Assembly: GCA_902792905.1 (NCBI GenBank)
Contig: CADBBH010000007.1
Location: 83,635-147,634, forward strand
DNA from: Oscillospiraceae bacterium
GTDB lineage: Bacteria > Bacillota > Clostridia > Oscillospirales > Acutalibacteraceae
Reading direction: 5' to 3'
DNA length: 64,000 nucleotides
Made by a program: the position numbers and the translations under genes. Below, in pieces: positions 28,994 to 38,236 of this stretch (position 1 is the stretch's first letter; every line of letters begins with the position of its first letter). The notes under the pieces were generated by a model that did not search any database, was not told where the DNA came from, and saw nothing but the letters and a program-made list of their open reading frames with translations.

Positions 28994-30901
28994 ATGGCAG
29001 ACGATAACAACAAGACCAATATCCCCGAGGGCATGAGCAATCTCAGCGATGAGGAAGCGATTACCGAGATAGATATCGATTCGTTCCTCACTTCGCAGAA
29101 CGAGAGCGAAAAGCCCGCCTACGGCGATGAAATAAAACAGACGGAGCAATCCATAGAGGAAGAGATACAGAGTCTTATGGACAGTATTATGAGCTCCGCT
29201 CCCGCGACACCGGTTCCCGAAACTCCGTCGGAGGAGAAGGCGGAACAGGGCGAAAAGCCGCTCGGAGACCTGTGGATGAATCCCGAGGAATATATTGATA
29301 TTCCCGCAGCTCCGGCCCCCAAAGAGCCCGAGGTCCCGAACGCACCCGTACCCGAGGTCGCGAAGGATGACATCCTCACAATGATTGAGGAGCTCAAGGC
29401 GGATACCGATACCGAGAAGGGCTTTGAAAGCCTTATCACGGATATAGAATCAAATGAGAATATGGCTCCGATGGATGTCGGAGACGAAAAACCCGCGGCT
29501 CCGGCAGAGCAGCCCGCACCCGTTCCCGAAAAACCCGCGGAACCCGAAAAGCCCGAAAAGTCCGCCAAAAAGCCCGGCGAAATCGATATTCACGCCGAAG
29601 GGTTTGAGCAGGAGCTTGCCGCCCTGCTCGGCGATGAGCCCGCGAAGGAAGAGGAGCCCGCCGTAGAGACTCAGAACGAAGAAGCTTACGACGATTCTTT
29701 TGAGGTTGAGGAGATTCCCGAGGACAGGGCCGATGAGGGCGCGATTTCGTTCGATAAGAGCAAATCCCCCGCCGTCCCCGTCCAGACACCCGAGGGCGCG
29801 GTGGAAATCGCCGCCGCGAGCGTTTCAAACGAGCCTCAGGTTCAAGTATTCGACCTGCTTCAGAGCAGCGAAAAGACCGTCGGCAACGTTCCTCTGGAAA
29901 TAATCGAGGACGACGGCAAGATTTCAAAGCAGGAGCGCAAGCAGGCAAAGATTGATAAGAAAATCGCCGAGGGCAAGAATCCGAAGGTTGCCGAGGCAAT
30001 CCGCAAGACTGTACTCGCGATTTCGATTCTCGTTATTATCGTCAGCTCCGCGTATCTCGCAAAGACATATATCTACGAACCCATGATGTTCAAGAAACAT
30101 CAGAGCGAAATCCAGAATATAGTCAGCGAGCCGGCAAACAATGTGAGTGAAACGATTGCCCAGAATGACAGCAAATATCCGGTAGGCATGCTCGCGAAAT
30201 ACAAGAAGCTCTACGATATCAATAAAGATCTGCGCGGCTGGGTTTCGATTCCCGGACTTGAAATCAATCTTCCGATAGCTCAGGCTAAGGATAACGATTT
30301 CTATCTTCACAGGAATATATATCAGAAGCGCACCATGTACGGCGTGCCGTTCTTCGATTACAGAATCTCGGATTTCAAGAACCTGCCGAAGAACACCGTG
30401 GTTTACGGCCACAATATGCACTACGACGATCTGATTTTCGGCAAGCTTGAAAACTACAGAGATACCAGAGGTTTCAAGGAAGCGCCGACCATCGAGTGCA
30501 ACACGATTTACGGCGACTATACCTGGCTCGTCTATGCCGCGTTCATCACCAATTCGGCGGCGTCTCAGGATAACGGCTATATGTTCACATATAACTGGAT
30601 AGACCTCTCCGACAGCAAGTTTATGGAATTCATAAACGAGGTTGACAAGAGAAAGATGTTCACCTCGCCCGTTGATATTCAGCCGACCGACAAGATTCTC
30701 ACGCTCTCAACCTGCTGCTATGACTTTGACGGCGCCCGCCTTGTGGTCATAGCCAGGCTCAAGAGAGACGGCGAAAGCGTTTCAATAGATACTTCCCAGG
30801 CATTCAACAACGATAATCCCAAGTATCCGCAGGCCTGGTATAACGCAAATAAAAAGAACAACCCCTATGCCGATGACGCAAGATGGTATCCAAATAAGTA
30901 A
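28994..30901 (+). CDS. Class B sortase with a long acidic cytosolic N-terminus
   Basis: 635 residues. The first 335 are predicted cytosolic, rich in Glu, Pro, Ala and Asp and probably disordered, with short hydrophobic patches. A basic patch (KQERKQAKIDKKIAEGKN) precedes one transmembrane helix (about 338-357). The C-terminal sortase B domain has His473 (VYGHNMH), Cys574 (LTLSTC) and Arg582 (ARLVVIARL). The tail NPYADDARWYP matches that of the neighbouring sortase. Typical SrtB proteins are about 250 residues, so the cytosolic extension is the odd feature. AAAGGAGATAA precedes the ATG. Confidence 0.9.
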   Translation: MADDNNKTNIPEGMSNLSDEEAITEIDIDSFLTSQNESEKPAYGDEIKQTEQSIEEEIQSLMDSIMSSAPATPVPETPSEEKAEQGEKPLGDLWMNPEEYIDIPAAPAPKEPEVPNAPVPEVAKDDILTMIEELKADTDTEKGFESLITDIESNENMAPMDVGDEKPAAPAEQPAPVPEKPAEPEKPEKSAKKPGEIDIHAEGFEQELAALLGDEPAKEEEPAVETQNEEAYDDSFEVEEIPEDRADEGAISFDKSKSPAVPVQTPEGAVEIAAASVSNEPQVQVFDLLQSSEKTVGNVPLEIIEDDGKISKQERKQAKIDKKIAEGKNPKVAEAIRKTVLAISILVIIVSSAYLAKTYIYEPMMFKKHQSEIQNIVSEPANNVSETIAQNDSKYPVGMLAKYKKLYDINKDLRGWVSIPGLEINLPIAQAKDNDFYLHRNIYQKRTMYGVPFFDYRISDFKNLPKNTVVYGHNMHYDDLIFGKLENYRDTRGFKEAPTIECNTIYGDYTWLVYAAFITNSAASQDNGYMFTYNWIDLSDSKFMEFINEVDKRKMFTSPVDIQPTDKILTLSTCCYDFDGARLVVIARLKRDGESVSIDTSQAFNNDNPKYPQAWYNANKKNNPYADDARWYPNK

Positions 30902-30971
30902 TCAGTAAATCAAGGATGGTTTCGGAAATTGCTTGCTTACATTGCCGAAAAGACTGAAAGGGGTGATACTT

Positions 30972-33245
30972 ATGGCTTCAGAAGTCAGCCTTTACCTGCC
31001 CGGCGATGATTCTCTGCTTGAGGCCGCGAGCGCGGCTTACGCGAAGATTTCCGTCACGGCGGGGCTTTCGGGAGCATTCAAATATGCGAACGAAAAAGAG
31101 GCAGTAAAGCTTGCCGCGGCGGCAGCCGCGAAGGGCGAGACCGCTGTTATCATTGCCGATGACGGCAGATTCAACACAGTCAAGCTTCTGCTGATGAAGG
31201 TGCTTTTGACCAAAGTCGGCCACTCTGATGTAATATCGGAAAAATTAAGCAGTGTTTCTTTTCAGGATTCAAGGGAATTCCGCATTCATACGGCTGTCCC
31301 GCACGGCGGAAAGATTTTCCCGTCGCCCGACGGACTGTATTCGGCTCTGAGCGTAAAGCTGCGCAAGGGCTTTGTTATCCTCGCTTCGCTTGACGCGAAA
31401 AGACTTGATTCCGCCCTCTCGCAGGGCATTCTCAAGGACCTGCCCGGCAATCAGAAAAGCGGAAAGGATATGCTCCGCTCCTGCCTCGATGAGGCGGAAA
31501 ACGCGGGCAAGAGCATAGCCCTCGCGGATTACGGTCTCGCGCAGGCCGTGATGAATGTCGCCGAAAGCGTCGGCGCGAAAGAGGGACTTATATTAAAGAC
31601 GGAGGCATCCTGCGATGCCCCTGCGGACGATCCTCAGTATATCGCGCTGCTCGCGAAGAACGCGATTGAGAACGCCGGCACGGATTCAATCGGCGCCGCT
31701 ATTTCGGAGCCCGCCGCGGACGGCTCGATAAGCATCTGCGTTGCGGACAGCGAATCGGCAAAGGTTGAGGTTATCCACGCTCTCGAGGGCGAGGATAAAT
31801 CAAAGACCGCCAAGGCGGCGACCGTCAAGCTCTTTGAAATGATTGCGGACTGCACCAGAAACGGCATCGGCGCGCCCGAATACAAGCCGAAGAAAGGCAG
31901 CGTAAAGCCGCTTATCATCGTCATAATCTGCCTTGTTGTCGCGGCGATTGCCTGCCTTGCGATAGGGCTTTCAATCTATAAGAACAGCATAAGCAAGGCG
32001 GATGTCGCGGGCGAATCGACCACTGTCGAAAACGTGACCTCAATCAAGGTGTCATCCACATTCGGTCAGACCACACGAGGGGCGGACGAGGAGCTCTACG
32101 ACGAGGTTGTTCCCGATTTCGGAGAGAAGGAATCATCCCTGCTCGAGGTCATTGACACGACCTATAACGCCGGCGGAGTGAAGACTCAGGCGGCAAACGG
32201 GCAGTTCACCACCAACGGCGCGGGAGCCGTTGAGGTTATCACAAGCGCGAGGGACGCTTCAAGCGACGCGGCCAGAATCGCCACCACGGTCAGAGCGGTT
32301 ATATCGGCTCTGATGCCGACGGATGAGGGCGGCGAGGAAGGCGGCGACACGTCAACCGGCTATTCCCATTCGCGCCGCACCACAACCACGACAACAGCAA
32401 GGACGACGGAGAAGACAACGGCGTCGGCGCCGCAGGGCAAATTCGTATTCACGGTTTACGGCTACGGTCACGGAGTCGGAATGAGCCAGCGCGGAGCTAT
32501 AATCTATGCCGAAAAAGGCTGGACCTGCAATCAGATTCTGACACATTACTATCAGGGCACGACCCTTATGGTAGATAAGAATACGCCCGCGGAGGTCACG
32601 AGGCGCGGAGTGAGAATGACTCTCGTCGCCTTCCTGTGCAGGACCGTCGAGCCAGAAATAGGCCCGAATTCGCCCATGGAAGCTCTCAAGGCGCAGGCGA
32701 TTGCCGCCTACACCTTCGGCATGAGCAACGGCTGGGACAGAAACCAGTCATTCGACCCGTATTTCAATTATAAGGGCACGAAGGTTGAGCAGGCGGTATT
32801 CTCGATACTTCATATAACCTCCGAGGATGAGCAGCCACACGCGATTTTCGTCAGCTACAACGGCGGCTACGCGAATACGGTTTACTGCGCATCGATGGCG
32901 GGCAAGACCACCTCGTGCAAATCCGTATGGAGCCTCGACATCCCCTATCTGCGCGGCGGCTCGGTCAGCCCCGAAAGCGTGGATGTGAGCACGGTCGAAT
33001 TCACGGTCGATCAGATGAGAAGCATCGTCAGGAATTTCTCGGGCAATACCGAAATTCTCAATCAGGATCCGTCCACCTGGATAAGAATCATTTCGCACGA
33101 CGGCTCCTACAGCAACGCGATAGGCTATGTTGACCAGATGAGCATAGGCGGCAAGACCTGCACCGGAAGCTATTTCCGCACCAATCTCATCAACTACGCC
33201 CTTCGCTCCCACTGCTTCACAATCAAGTATGTGAAATACAATTAA
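30972..33245 (+). CDS. Membrane protein: degenerate CinA-like domain + rearranged SpoIID/LytB domain
   Basis: 757 residues from ATG 30972 (AAAGGGGTGA upstream). Residues 1-300 are cytosolic and align by eye with CinA: 97-155 with its MoCF end (AVPHGGKIF against YVPKGGDVF, then FVIL), and 178-295 with the CinA_C domain (ICVADSES against IYVALDSES). The motif residues are lost: GGLGPTPDD has no counterpart, and the catalytic AESCTAG segment reads [10 protein letters not shown] transmembrane helix (about 312-335) and a Thr-rich linker (340-490) follow. The extracellular part is SpoIID/LytB-like: [13 protein letters not shown] at 497, [11 protein letters not shown], then E562 before [15 protein letters not shown]. 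Usually the GHGVGMSQ segment comes last, so the domain is circularly permuted. A lytic transglycosylase activity on peptidoglycan is inferred. Confidence 0.75.
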   Translation: MASEVSLYLPGDDSLLEAASAAYAKISVTAGLSGAFKYANEKEAVKLAAAAAAKGETAVIIADDGRFNTVKLLLMKVLLTKVGHSDVISEKLSSVSFQDSREFRIHTAVPHGGKIFPSPDGLYSALSVKLRKGFVILASLDAKRLDSALSQGILKDLPGNQKSGKDMLRSCLDEAENAGKSIALADYGLAQAVMNVAESVGAKEGLILKTEASCDAPADDPQYIALLAKNAIENAGTDSIGAAISEPAADGSISICVADSESAKVEVIHALEGEDKSKTAKAATVKLFEMIADCTRNGIGAPEYKPKKGSVKPLIIVIICLVVAAIACLAIGLSIYKNSISKADVAGESTTVENVTSIKVSSTFGQTTRGADEELYDEVVPDFGEKESSLLEVIDTTYNAGGVKTQAANGQFTTNGAGAVEVITSARDASSDAARIATTVRAVISALMPTDEGGEEGGDTSTGYSHSRRTTTTTTARTTEKTTASAPQGKFVFTVYGYGHGVGMSQRGAIIYAEKGWTCNQILTHYYQGTTLMVDKNTPAEVTRRGVRMTLVAFLCRTVEPEIGPNSPMEALKAQAIAAYTFGMSNGWDRNQSFDPYFNYKGTKVEQAVFSILHITSEDEQPHAIFVSYNGGYANTVYCASMAGKTTSCKSVWSLDIPYLRGGSVSPESVDVSTVEFTVDQMRSIVRNFSGNTEILNQDPSTWIRIISHDGSYSNAIGYVDQMSIGGKTCTGSYFRTNLINYALRSHCFTIKYVKYN

Positions 33246-33255
33246 ACATAACAAA

Positions 33256-33286
33256 AAAACACGGCTTAATCAGCCGTGTTTTTCTT
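33256..33286. terminator. Bidirectional rho-independent terminator
   Basis: Stem AAAACACGGCT/AGCCGTGTTTT with A-run before and T-run after, between the convergent SpoIID-like and EamA genes. Confidence 0.9.
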
Positions 33287-34183
33287 TTGAATATCCGGTT
33301 TATCCTGCGCCTTCGAGGGCAGATTGAGAAGTATTATCGCCGTGAAAACAAGGGCGATGCCCGCGATTTTCAAAGCGGTACGGGGTTCGCCGTAAACCGT
33401 CATTCCGAGCAGGGCGCCGACAAGCGGCTCAATCGCCGCGATGATTCCCGCCTTGCCGGTATCAAGCCCCCTGAGCCCTTCGGTATAGAACAGATAGGGA
33501 AGCACAGTGCAGAGAATTCCTATGCCGAGGCACCATAGAATCAGTGACGGTTCGGCAGCAATGATTTTTGCCGTCTGAAGCGGTTTGCCGATAAACAGCG
33601 AGCCGATGAGCCCGAATATGAAGGTGTATTCCGTGACGGTCATCGGACTGTATCTTCTGAGCGCGAATCTGCCGAATATCGAATAGAGGCCGTAGCAGAG
33701 ACCCGAGCCGAGACCTGTCATAAGAATAAGCGGAGTCAGTCTGTATCCGCCGCCCGCGAGGCCGGTGACAAGCACACAGCCGGCAACAGTCAGAATCAGC
33801 GCGGCGATCTTCCTCGCGGTGATTTTTTCTCTGAAAAATACCGCCGACATAAGCATTATGAATACGGGCGATGTATAGAGCAGAACAACGGCGATGCTCG
33901 CCTGCGAATGAATCATCGTATAGAAATAGAAGCAGTTGAAGAGCACTACGCTGATTATACCCGTGCCGATAAACAGCGGAATATCGCGCGGCCTTATTTT
34001 AAGGGCGTGTCTGTCTTTCGCGAGGGCAAAAACGGTGAAGAGCGGCGCCGCGACCGCCATTCTGATAAGCGATATATTCATGGCGTCGAGACCGCTTGCC
34101 GAAAGGCGCTTGATGAATACGGTGATTATACCCCAGAGAATTCCCGCGAGCAGCACGCATATTACGGATTTTTTATTTTTCAT
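33266..34183 (-). CDS. EamA/DMT-superfamily transporter
   Basis: 305 residues with ten predicted helices in two EamA repeats (starts at about 7 and 152; GILWGIITVFIKRLS and GLGSGLCYGLYSIFGR). The C-terminal half has EGLRGLDTGKAGIIAAIEPLVGALLG, a hallmark of the drug/metabolite exporter family. The substrate is unknown. Its 3' end overlaps the shared terminator. Confidence 0.9.
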   Translation of the reverse strand: MKNKKSVICVLLAGILWGIITVFIKRLSASGLDAMNISLIRMAVAAPLFTVFALAKDRHALKIRPRDIPLFIGTGIISVVLFNCFYFYTMIHSQASIAVVLLYTSPVFIMLMSAVFFREKITARKIAALILTVAGCVLVTGLAGGGYRLTPLILMTGLGSGLCYGLYSIFGRFALRRYSPMTVTEYTFIFGLIGSLFIGKPLQTAKIIAAEPSLILWCLGIGILCTVLPYLFYTEGLRGLDTGKAGIIAAIEPLVGALLGMTVYGEPRTALKIAGIALVFTAIILLNLPSKAQDKPDIQKKNTAD

Positions 34184-34240
34184 TTCGTTCTTTTATGTAT
34201 TCCTTTTGTTTATTCCGCAATATTATACACCTCAAAAATG

Positions 34241-34270
34241 AACCGGTCAACCTTTCGATTGACCGGTTTT
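34241..34270 (-). terminator. Rho-independent terminator
   Basis: Perfect stem AACCGGTCAA/TTGACCGGTT, loop of eight, T-rich on both sides; ends the zinc-ribbon membrane protein gene. Confidence 0.85.
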
Positions 34271-34273
34271 CTT

Positions 34274-35272
34274 TTATTCTTTGTCGTCTGTTTCTTCCTT
34301 GATTTCCTGAGCCGCTTCTTCGGCTTCCTCTTTTACATCGTCTGCCGTTTCTTCAGCTTTATCAAGGAATTTTCCCGCCTTGCGCTCGAGCTCTTCGAGC
34401 TCCTTTGCCTCTTTCTCGGCGGCTTTCTTTCTCTCCTCGGCGATTCTCGCGTTCTCTTTCTCTGCGAGAATCTTATCCATCTTCGCGTGAATTTCTTCCA
34501 TCGAGACGCCGTCGGCGAGCATCTGCTCATATTCCTCATAGGGAATTCCGCCGATGTAGCACTGCTTGTATTTTACGGGCGGTTTCTTTATCGTGATTAT
34601 TATATTTATCGCGAGCAGCAGGAGCAGGGCTCCGATATAGGCAAACGCGCCGAACTGAAGTTTTCCGCTGAAGAATTCGGGGAAGGCCGAACCGATTCCC
34701 GAAGCGAATTTCGTGAAGAAAATCGCGGAAACCGCTGCCGCGCAGATTGCGATGGAATTGTTGATGATATTTCTGATATTTCCTTTCGGACCGTTGGCCG
34801 CCATAAGGGATATGAGACTGACAACCACCATCGCGAGCGAAATGAGCACCGCGAAAAGCGAGACCGCGTAGCCGGTAAATCCGGGTCCGACAAGCTTCGA
34901 GCCGGTCATCGTGAAGAGATTGTCAAAATTCAGGGATGAGATTGTGTTGACAATCGTGACGGCGTTTACAGTGGTGCTTCTCTGCTCTATGAACGGACCG
35001 CTGAAGGTAATCTTCGCGAGGGGGAGCATCAGCATCGCTATCGGCAGGATTGACAGCGCGAGTCTTACCAGCGAATACGGCGAGCCGACGAACGATGCCT
35101 TGAGACGGTCGATTTTTTTCTGAACTCTGACGTGGTCGAGCTCAGCAACGTCCGCCTCCTCCTGGAGACGCTCATCCATATTGTAATAGACTATATTTAT
35201 GCCGCATTTGGGGCAGTTCGGGTGCCAATCGGTAAATTTGAGGTGATAACCGCATTTGGGGCAGTTTGCCAT
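34274..35272 (-). CDS. Zinc-ribbon membrane protein with C-terminal coiled coil
   Basis: 332 residues. An N-terminal zinc ribbon (C-P-K-C-G ... C-P-K-C-G within the first 25 residues) is followed by a charged helix and four predicted membrane helices (about 68-90, 130-155, 170-195, 205-230). The highly charged C-terminal coiled coil (about 250-332) is rich in Glu, Lys and Ala. GGAGGAATCGGC precedes the ATG. No family with known function recognised. The layout suggests a membrane scaffold with soluble ends, both facing the cytosol if four helices are right. Confidence 0.7.
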   Translation of the reverse strand: MANCPKCGYHLKFTDWHPNCPKCGINIVYYNMDERLQEEADVAELDHVRVQKKIDRLKASFVGSPYSLVRLALSILPIAMLMLPLAKITFSGPFIEQRSTTVNAVTIVNTISSLNFDNLFTMTGSKLVGPGFTGYAVSLFAVLISLAMVVVSLISLMAANGPKGNIRNIINNSIAICAAAVSAIFFTKFASGIGSAFPEFFSGKLQFGAFAYIGALLLLLAINIIITIKKPPVKYKQCYIGGIPYEEYEQMLADGVSMEEIHAKMDKILAEKENARIAEERKKAAEKEAKELEELERKAGKFLDKAEETADDVKEEAEEAAQEIKEETDDKE

Positions 35273-35384
35273 GCCGATTCCTCCGTTCCAAAATGATTAC
35301 ATTTTATTATAGCATAATGTAAATAACGCTTCAACATTGAATTATGCACAAAAAGGATACCGATATATTGACGATATGACGAAT

Positions 35385-38060
35385 TCAGACCGACTCAACC
35401 TTCAGAATTCCGCCCTTTACGGGAGCGTCAAATGTGAATTCCAGAGCGCCTGCGGTGCGTTTCTTATAAGGGATTTCCGAGCCGTCAAGATAAGCTCTGT
35501 ATTCCTTCGCACTGTCGAGAGTTACGATGAGCGAGAATTTTTCGCTGCTGCCGTTATAGGTGAATTTCACCTCGGCGGAATCGTCACCGAGCTTGCGGTA
35601 ATCAGTCCATACATCATAGCCGCAGGAGAGCGAGCCGGGCCTGTAATAGGCGTTTGCCCAGGTGCAGATCGGACCGGATAGGCCGCCGAAATTATGGAAC
35701 CAGCCGCCGCGCTTCGTCTTTATTCCGAAGCATTCATAGGTGTTGTATGAAAAATCGGTCTCGCCCTTCCAGACATCGAGGGCGCGGTTCGCGATTTCAA
35801 AGGCGAAATCCGTTTCGCCCATATCGAGCAGAGCTCTCCAGAAGAAGAACGGGTGGCTGATCCAGACGTTTCCGTTCCAGTAGCCGTCGTCGAAATAATA
35901 AGACGCGCCGACATCCACGGCGCTCAGACCGGCTTCGGTCCAGAGCTCAGAGGGATTCTTCATATGAGCGAGCAACTTCGCTTTCCTGTCTTCGGGAACG
36001 ACGTCCGCAAACAGAGGATAAATGCCGTCAAAGCCCTTGTTCCAGTTTTCACCGTCCGCAGTTTTCATAATATACGGATTCGCGGGGTCCTTATCATACA
36101 TAGTATAGCCGTAATATCCCGATTCCTCATCCCAGGCGAGGGTGTTGAGGGCGTTAGCGGATTCTTCAATATCTTTATCATAAACCGCGATATCATCGGT
36201 AAAGCCGTAAAATTCAGCCGCCGCGCGCAGGATTTTCGCCGCCCTTATGATATGGGCGGTCGGCAGGCACGGGCAGGAATACGGCTCGGCCTTGTTCTTT
36301 ATCATTTCAACCTGAGCGGGATAGTCGTCCATACCCGAGCAGGAATACCAGTAATCATAGACAGTCAGCAGGCCGTTGCCGAACTTCGCGCAGGTTGACG
36401 AACCTCTTCTGCCGCGCAGGAATTCATAGTATCTGCGCATTTTGGGATAGATATATCTGAGCTCCTCCCTGTTTTCGGTTTTATTGAGCAGGTCATAGTA
36501 TTCCTCAAACTGCGTCGGTACAAGCGAGCCGTGGTGAACAAAATCAAAATCGGTGTTGTCGTCATCGACAAGGTATGTTTCGAGCACATATCTCGTGAGC
36601 TTCTCATCGGCTTCGAGAAGCCCGGTGCCGATAAGACCGCTGTCCCAGGTATAGAAGGAATCCCAGCGCTTGCCGGGGGTATGATGAACGACGTTCCTGC
36701 CCCTTAAATAAACGGGATAAACCGCGTTTGTCAGCAGTGTTGAGCGAAGAATTCTCGTGCTCAGCTCATATTTTTCACCGTCGGGATTGTAATGCGGATT
36801 ACCCGCCTTTTCACGCGCGGTGCTGTATATTTTTTCATACTCTTCTGCGGTGAGCGGCGCGGAATCGGCGGCGGAAATCACCGCGTATTCAGCTCTGGTT
36901 GAATGCGGGTCGATGAATATCGCCTTTATCAGCGTGTTATGGAAAAATCCCTCGTCGCTGTGCTTGTCTCTGAACGAGCGCGAAAACGTCTCGGCAAGAC
37001 GGTCAAAGGTCGGGTCGCCGTTTGAGAGGCGGTTTACAAGCGCGTCCTCAAGGCATCCGCTCGCGAGAATGCGCTGACGGGTATTCTTATTGTGAGTGAG
37101 AATCGCGAAGGAGCAGCCCTCATACGGATATGTGACGCGCGTGCGCATCCCTTCGCCCGCTTTTTCGCTTGTTATTTCGGGCACATAGCCGTATTTTTCT
37201 TTTGAAACGCGGATTTCGCCGCCCTTCTCAATAACCGCGAGAAAATCAAACTCGACTCCGGCTCCGCCGAGTGAGACGAATTCGGGATTCTCAACGAAAT
37301 CAAGGTATTCTACGCGAAGCAAATCGCTGCCGGGAAGCGTGATTTCCCTGCCGTTCAGCTCAAACTTCGCGTCGCCTTCGGTGACGGTCCTGTATCTCAT
37401 GGCAAGCACGGGATTCTGCAGCCCGCCTGCCGAAAGCTTATATGAAACCCTGTCGCCTTTGTCGTATCCGAAAGGCTTTAATTTCAGGTGCTTTACGTGC
37501 CATTCCTCGCATCTGTCGCCCAGCCCGCAGCCGAGATAAAAATCCTTGTCGCGGAACATTCCCTTATACATTCCGTCGGGCGTCTCGGTATCCCAGGGGC
37601 GCGGCCTCGCGTATTCGTAATTTATATAGTCGTTGGCGCCGAGAATTACGGCGTTTGCAGGCGCGTCAAGCTTTACGTACTCATAAAACGGGAATTCGAG
37701 GGATGCGAAAATATTGAGGAGCAGATTCTGATGAAGGTCCGTATTGTTGACGAATTCGCAACGCATAAGATAAGCGTCGTCATCCATTTTTGAAAACGAA
37801 ACATCGGCATAGACCTCGTCTCTGCCCATAAGCTCGTATCTGTAAGAATAATACGAATAATCCGCCGCGCATTCCCATAGATGATAGCCGGAGGGAAAAG
37901 TGACATTCGGCACGGGAACGGAGGTGTTCCAGACAGTCGGATGCACAGTGATATCAAATCTCGCGCCGACATCGGCGAGCGAGGGGATGATCTTTGAAAT
38001 TCCCATGTATTTCTTGGAATACGGGCCCCAGAGCGGCATAAAATTCTCAGTAAAACTCAT
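35385..38060 (-). CDS. GH63-like (alpha/alpha)6-barrel glycoside hydrolase
   Basis: 891 residues, no signal peptide, so probably cytosolic. The N-terminal 270 residues are beta-rich. The C-terminal 480 residues show the features of MGH1/GH63-type glucosidase barrels: KRWDSFYTWDSGLIGTG, YDYWYSCSGMDDYP with candidate acid residues, DDGYWNGNVWISHPFFFW, and a late Glu in YNTYECFG. Mannosylglycerate or kojibiose/glucosyl-type alpha-linked substrates are known for relatives; the substrate here is unknown. ATG 38060 follows GCAGGTGA. It appears monocistronic. Confidence 0.65.
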   Translation of the reverse strand: MSFTENFMPLWGPYSKKYMGISKIIPSLADVGARFDITVHPTVWNTSVPVPNVTFPSGYHLWECAADYSYYSYRYELMGRDEVYADVSFSKMDDDAYLMRCEFVNNTDLHQNLLLNIFASLEFPFYEYVKLDAPANAVILGANDYINYEYARPRPWDTETPDGMYKGMFRDKDFYLGCGLGDRCEEWHVKHLKLKPFGYDKGDRVSYKLSAGGLQNPVLAMRYRTVTEGDAKFELNGREITLPGSDLLRVEYLDFVENPEFVSLGGAGVEFDFLAVIEKGGEIRVSKEKYGYVPEITSEKAGEGMRTRVTYPYEGCSFAILTHNKNTRQRILASGCLEDALVNRLSNGDPTFDRLAETFSRSFRDKHSDEGFFHNTLIKAIFIDPHSTRAEYAVISAADSAPLTAEEYEKIYSTAREKAGNPHYNPDGEKYELSTRILRSTLLTNAVYPVYLRGRNVVHHTPGKRWDSFYTWDSGLIGTGLLEADEKLTRYVLETYLVDDDNTDFDFVHHGSLVPTQFEEYYDLLNKTENREELRYIYPKMRRYYEFLRGRRGSSTCAKFGNGLLTVYDYWYSCSGMDDYPAQVEMIKNKAEPYSCPCLPTAHIIRAAKILRAAAEFYGFTDDIAVYDKDIEESANALNTLAWDEESGYYGYTMYDKDPANPYIMKTADGENWNKGFDGIYPLFADVVPEDRKAKLLAHMKNPSELWTEAGLSAVDVGASYYFDDGYWNGNVWISHPFFFWRALLDMGETDFAFEIANRALDVWKGETDFSYNTYECFGIKTKRGGWFHNFGGLSGPICTWANAYYRPGSLSCGYDVWTDYRKLGDDSAEVKFTYNGSSEKFSLIVTLDSAKEYRAYLDGSEIPYKKRTAGALEFTFDAPVKGGILKVESV

Positions 38061-38126
38061 ATTGTCACCTGCTTCTTTCATTTGCCGTCAATATAACATA
38101 AATCGCGGGAAATTACAATATAAAAT

Positions 38127-38149
38127 CGGGATTTGACCTGCAAATCCCG
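38127..38149 (-). terminator. Rho-independent terminator of the regulator gene
   Basis: Perfect stem CGGGATTT/AAATCCCG followed on the minus strand by ATTTTATATT, about 90 bases beyond the HTH gene stop. Confidence 0.7.
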
Positions 38150-38236
38150 AAATCCATGTAAGCAAATATGACGATATTCTGCGGTTTGGTTCTCCGCGAA
38201 AACATCTGCTGTTTTACGGACATCCGCACAATGATT

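Noticed and set aside
33908-34939. 343-codon open frame on the plus strand
   Set aside because: It spans two genes, an intergenic gap and a terminator on the other strand; residue composition is atypical and no start signal is present.
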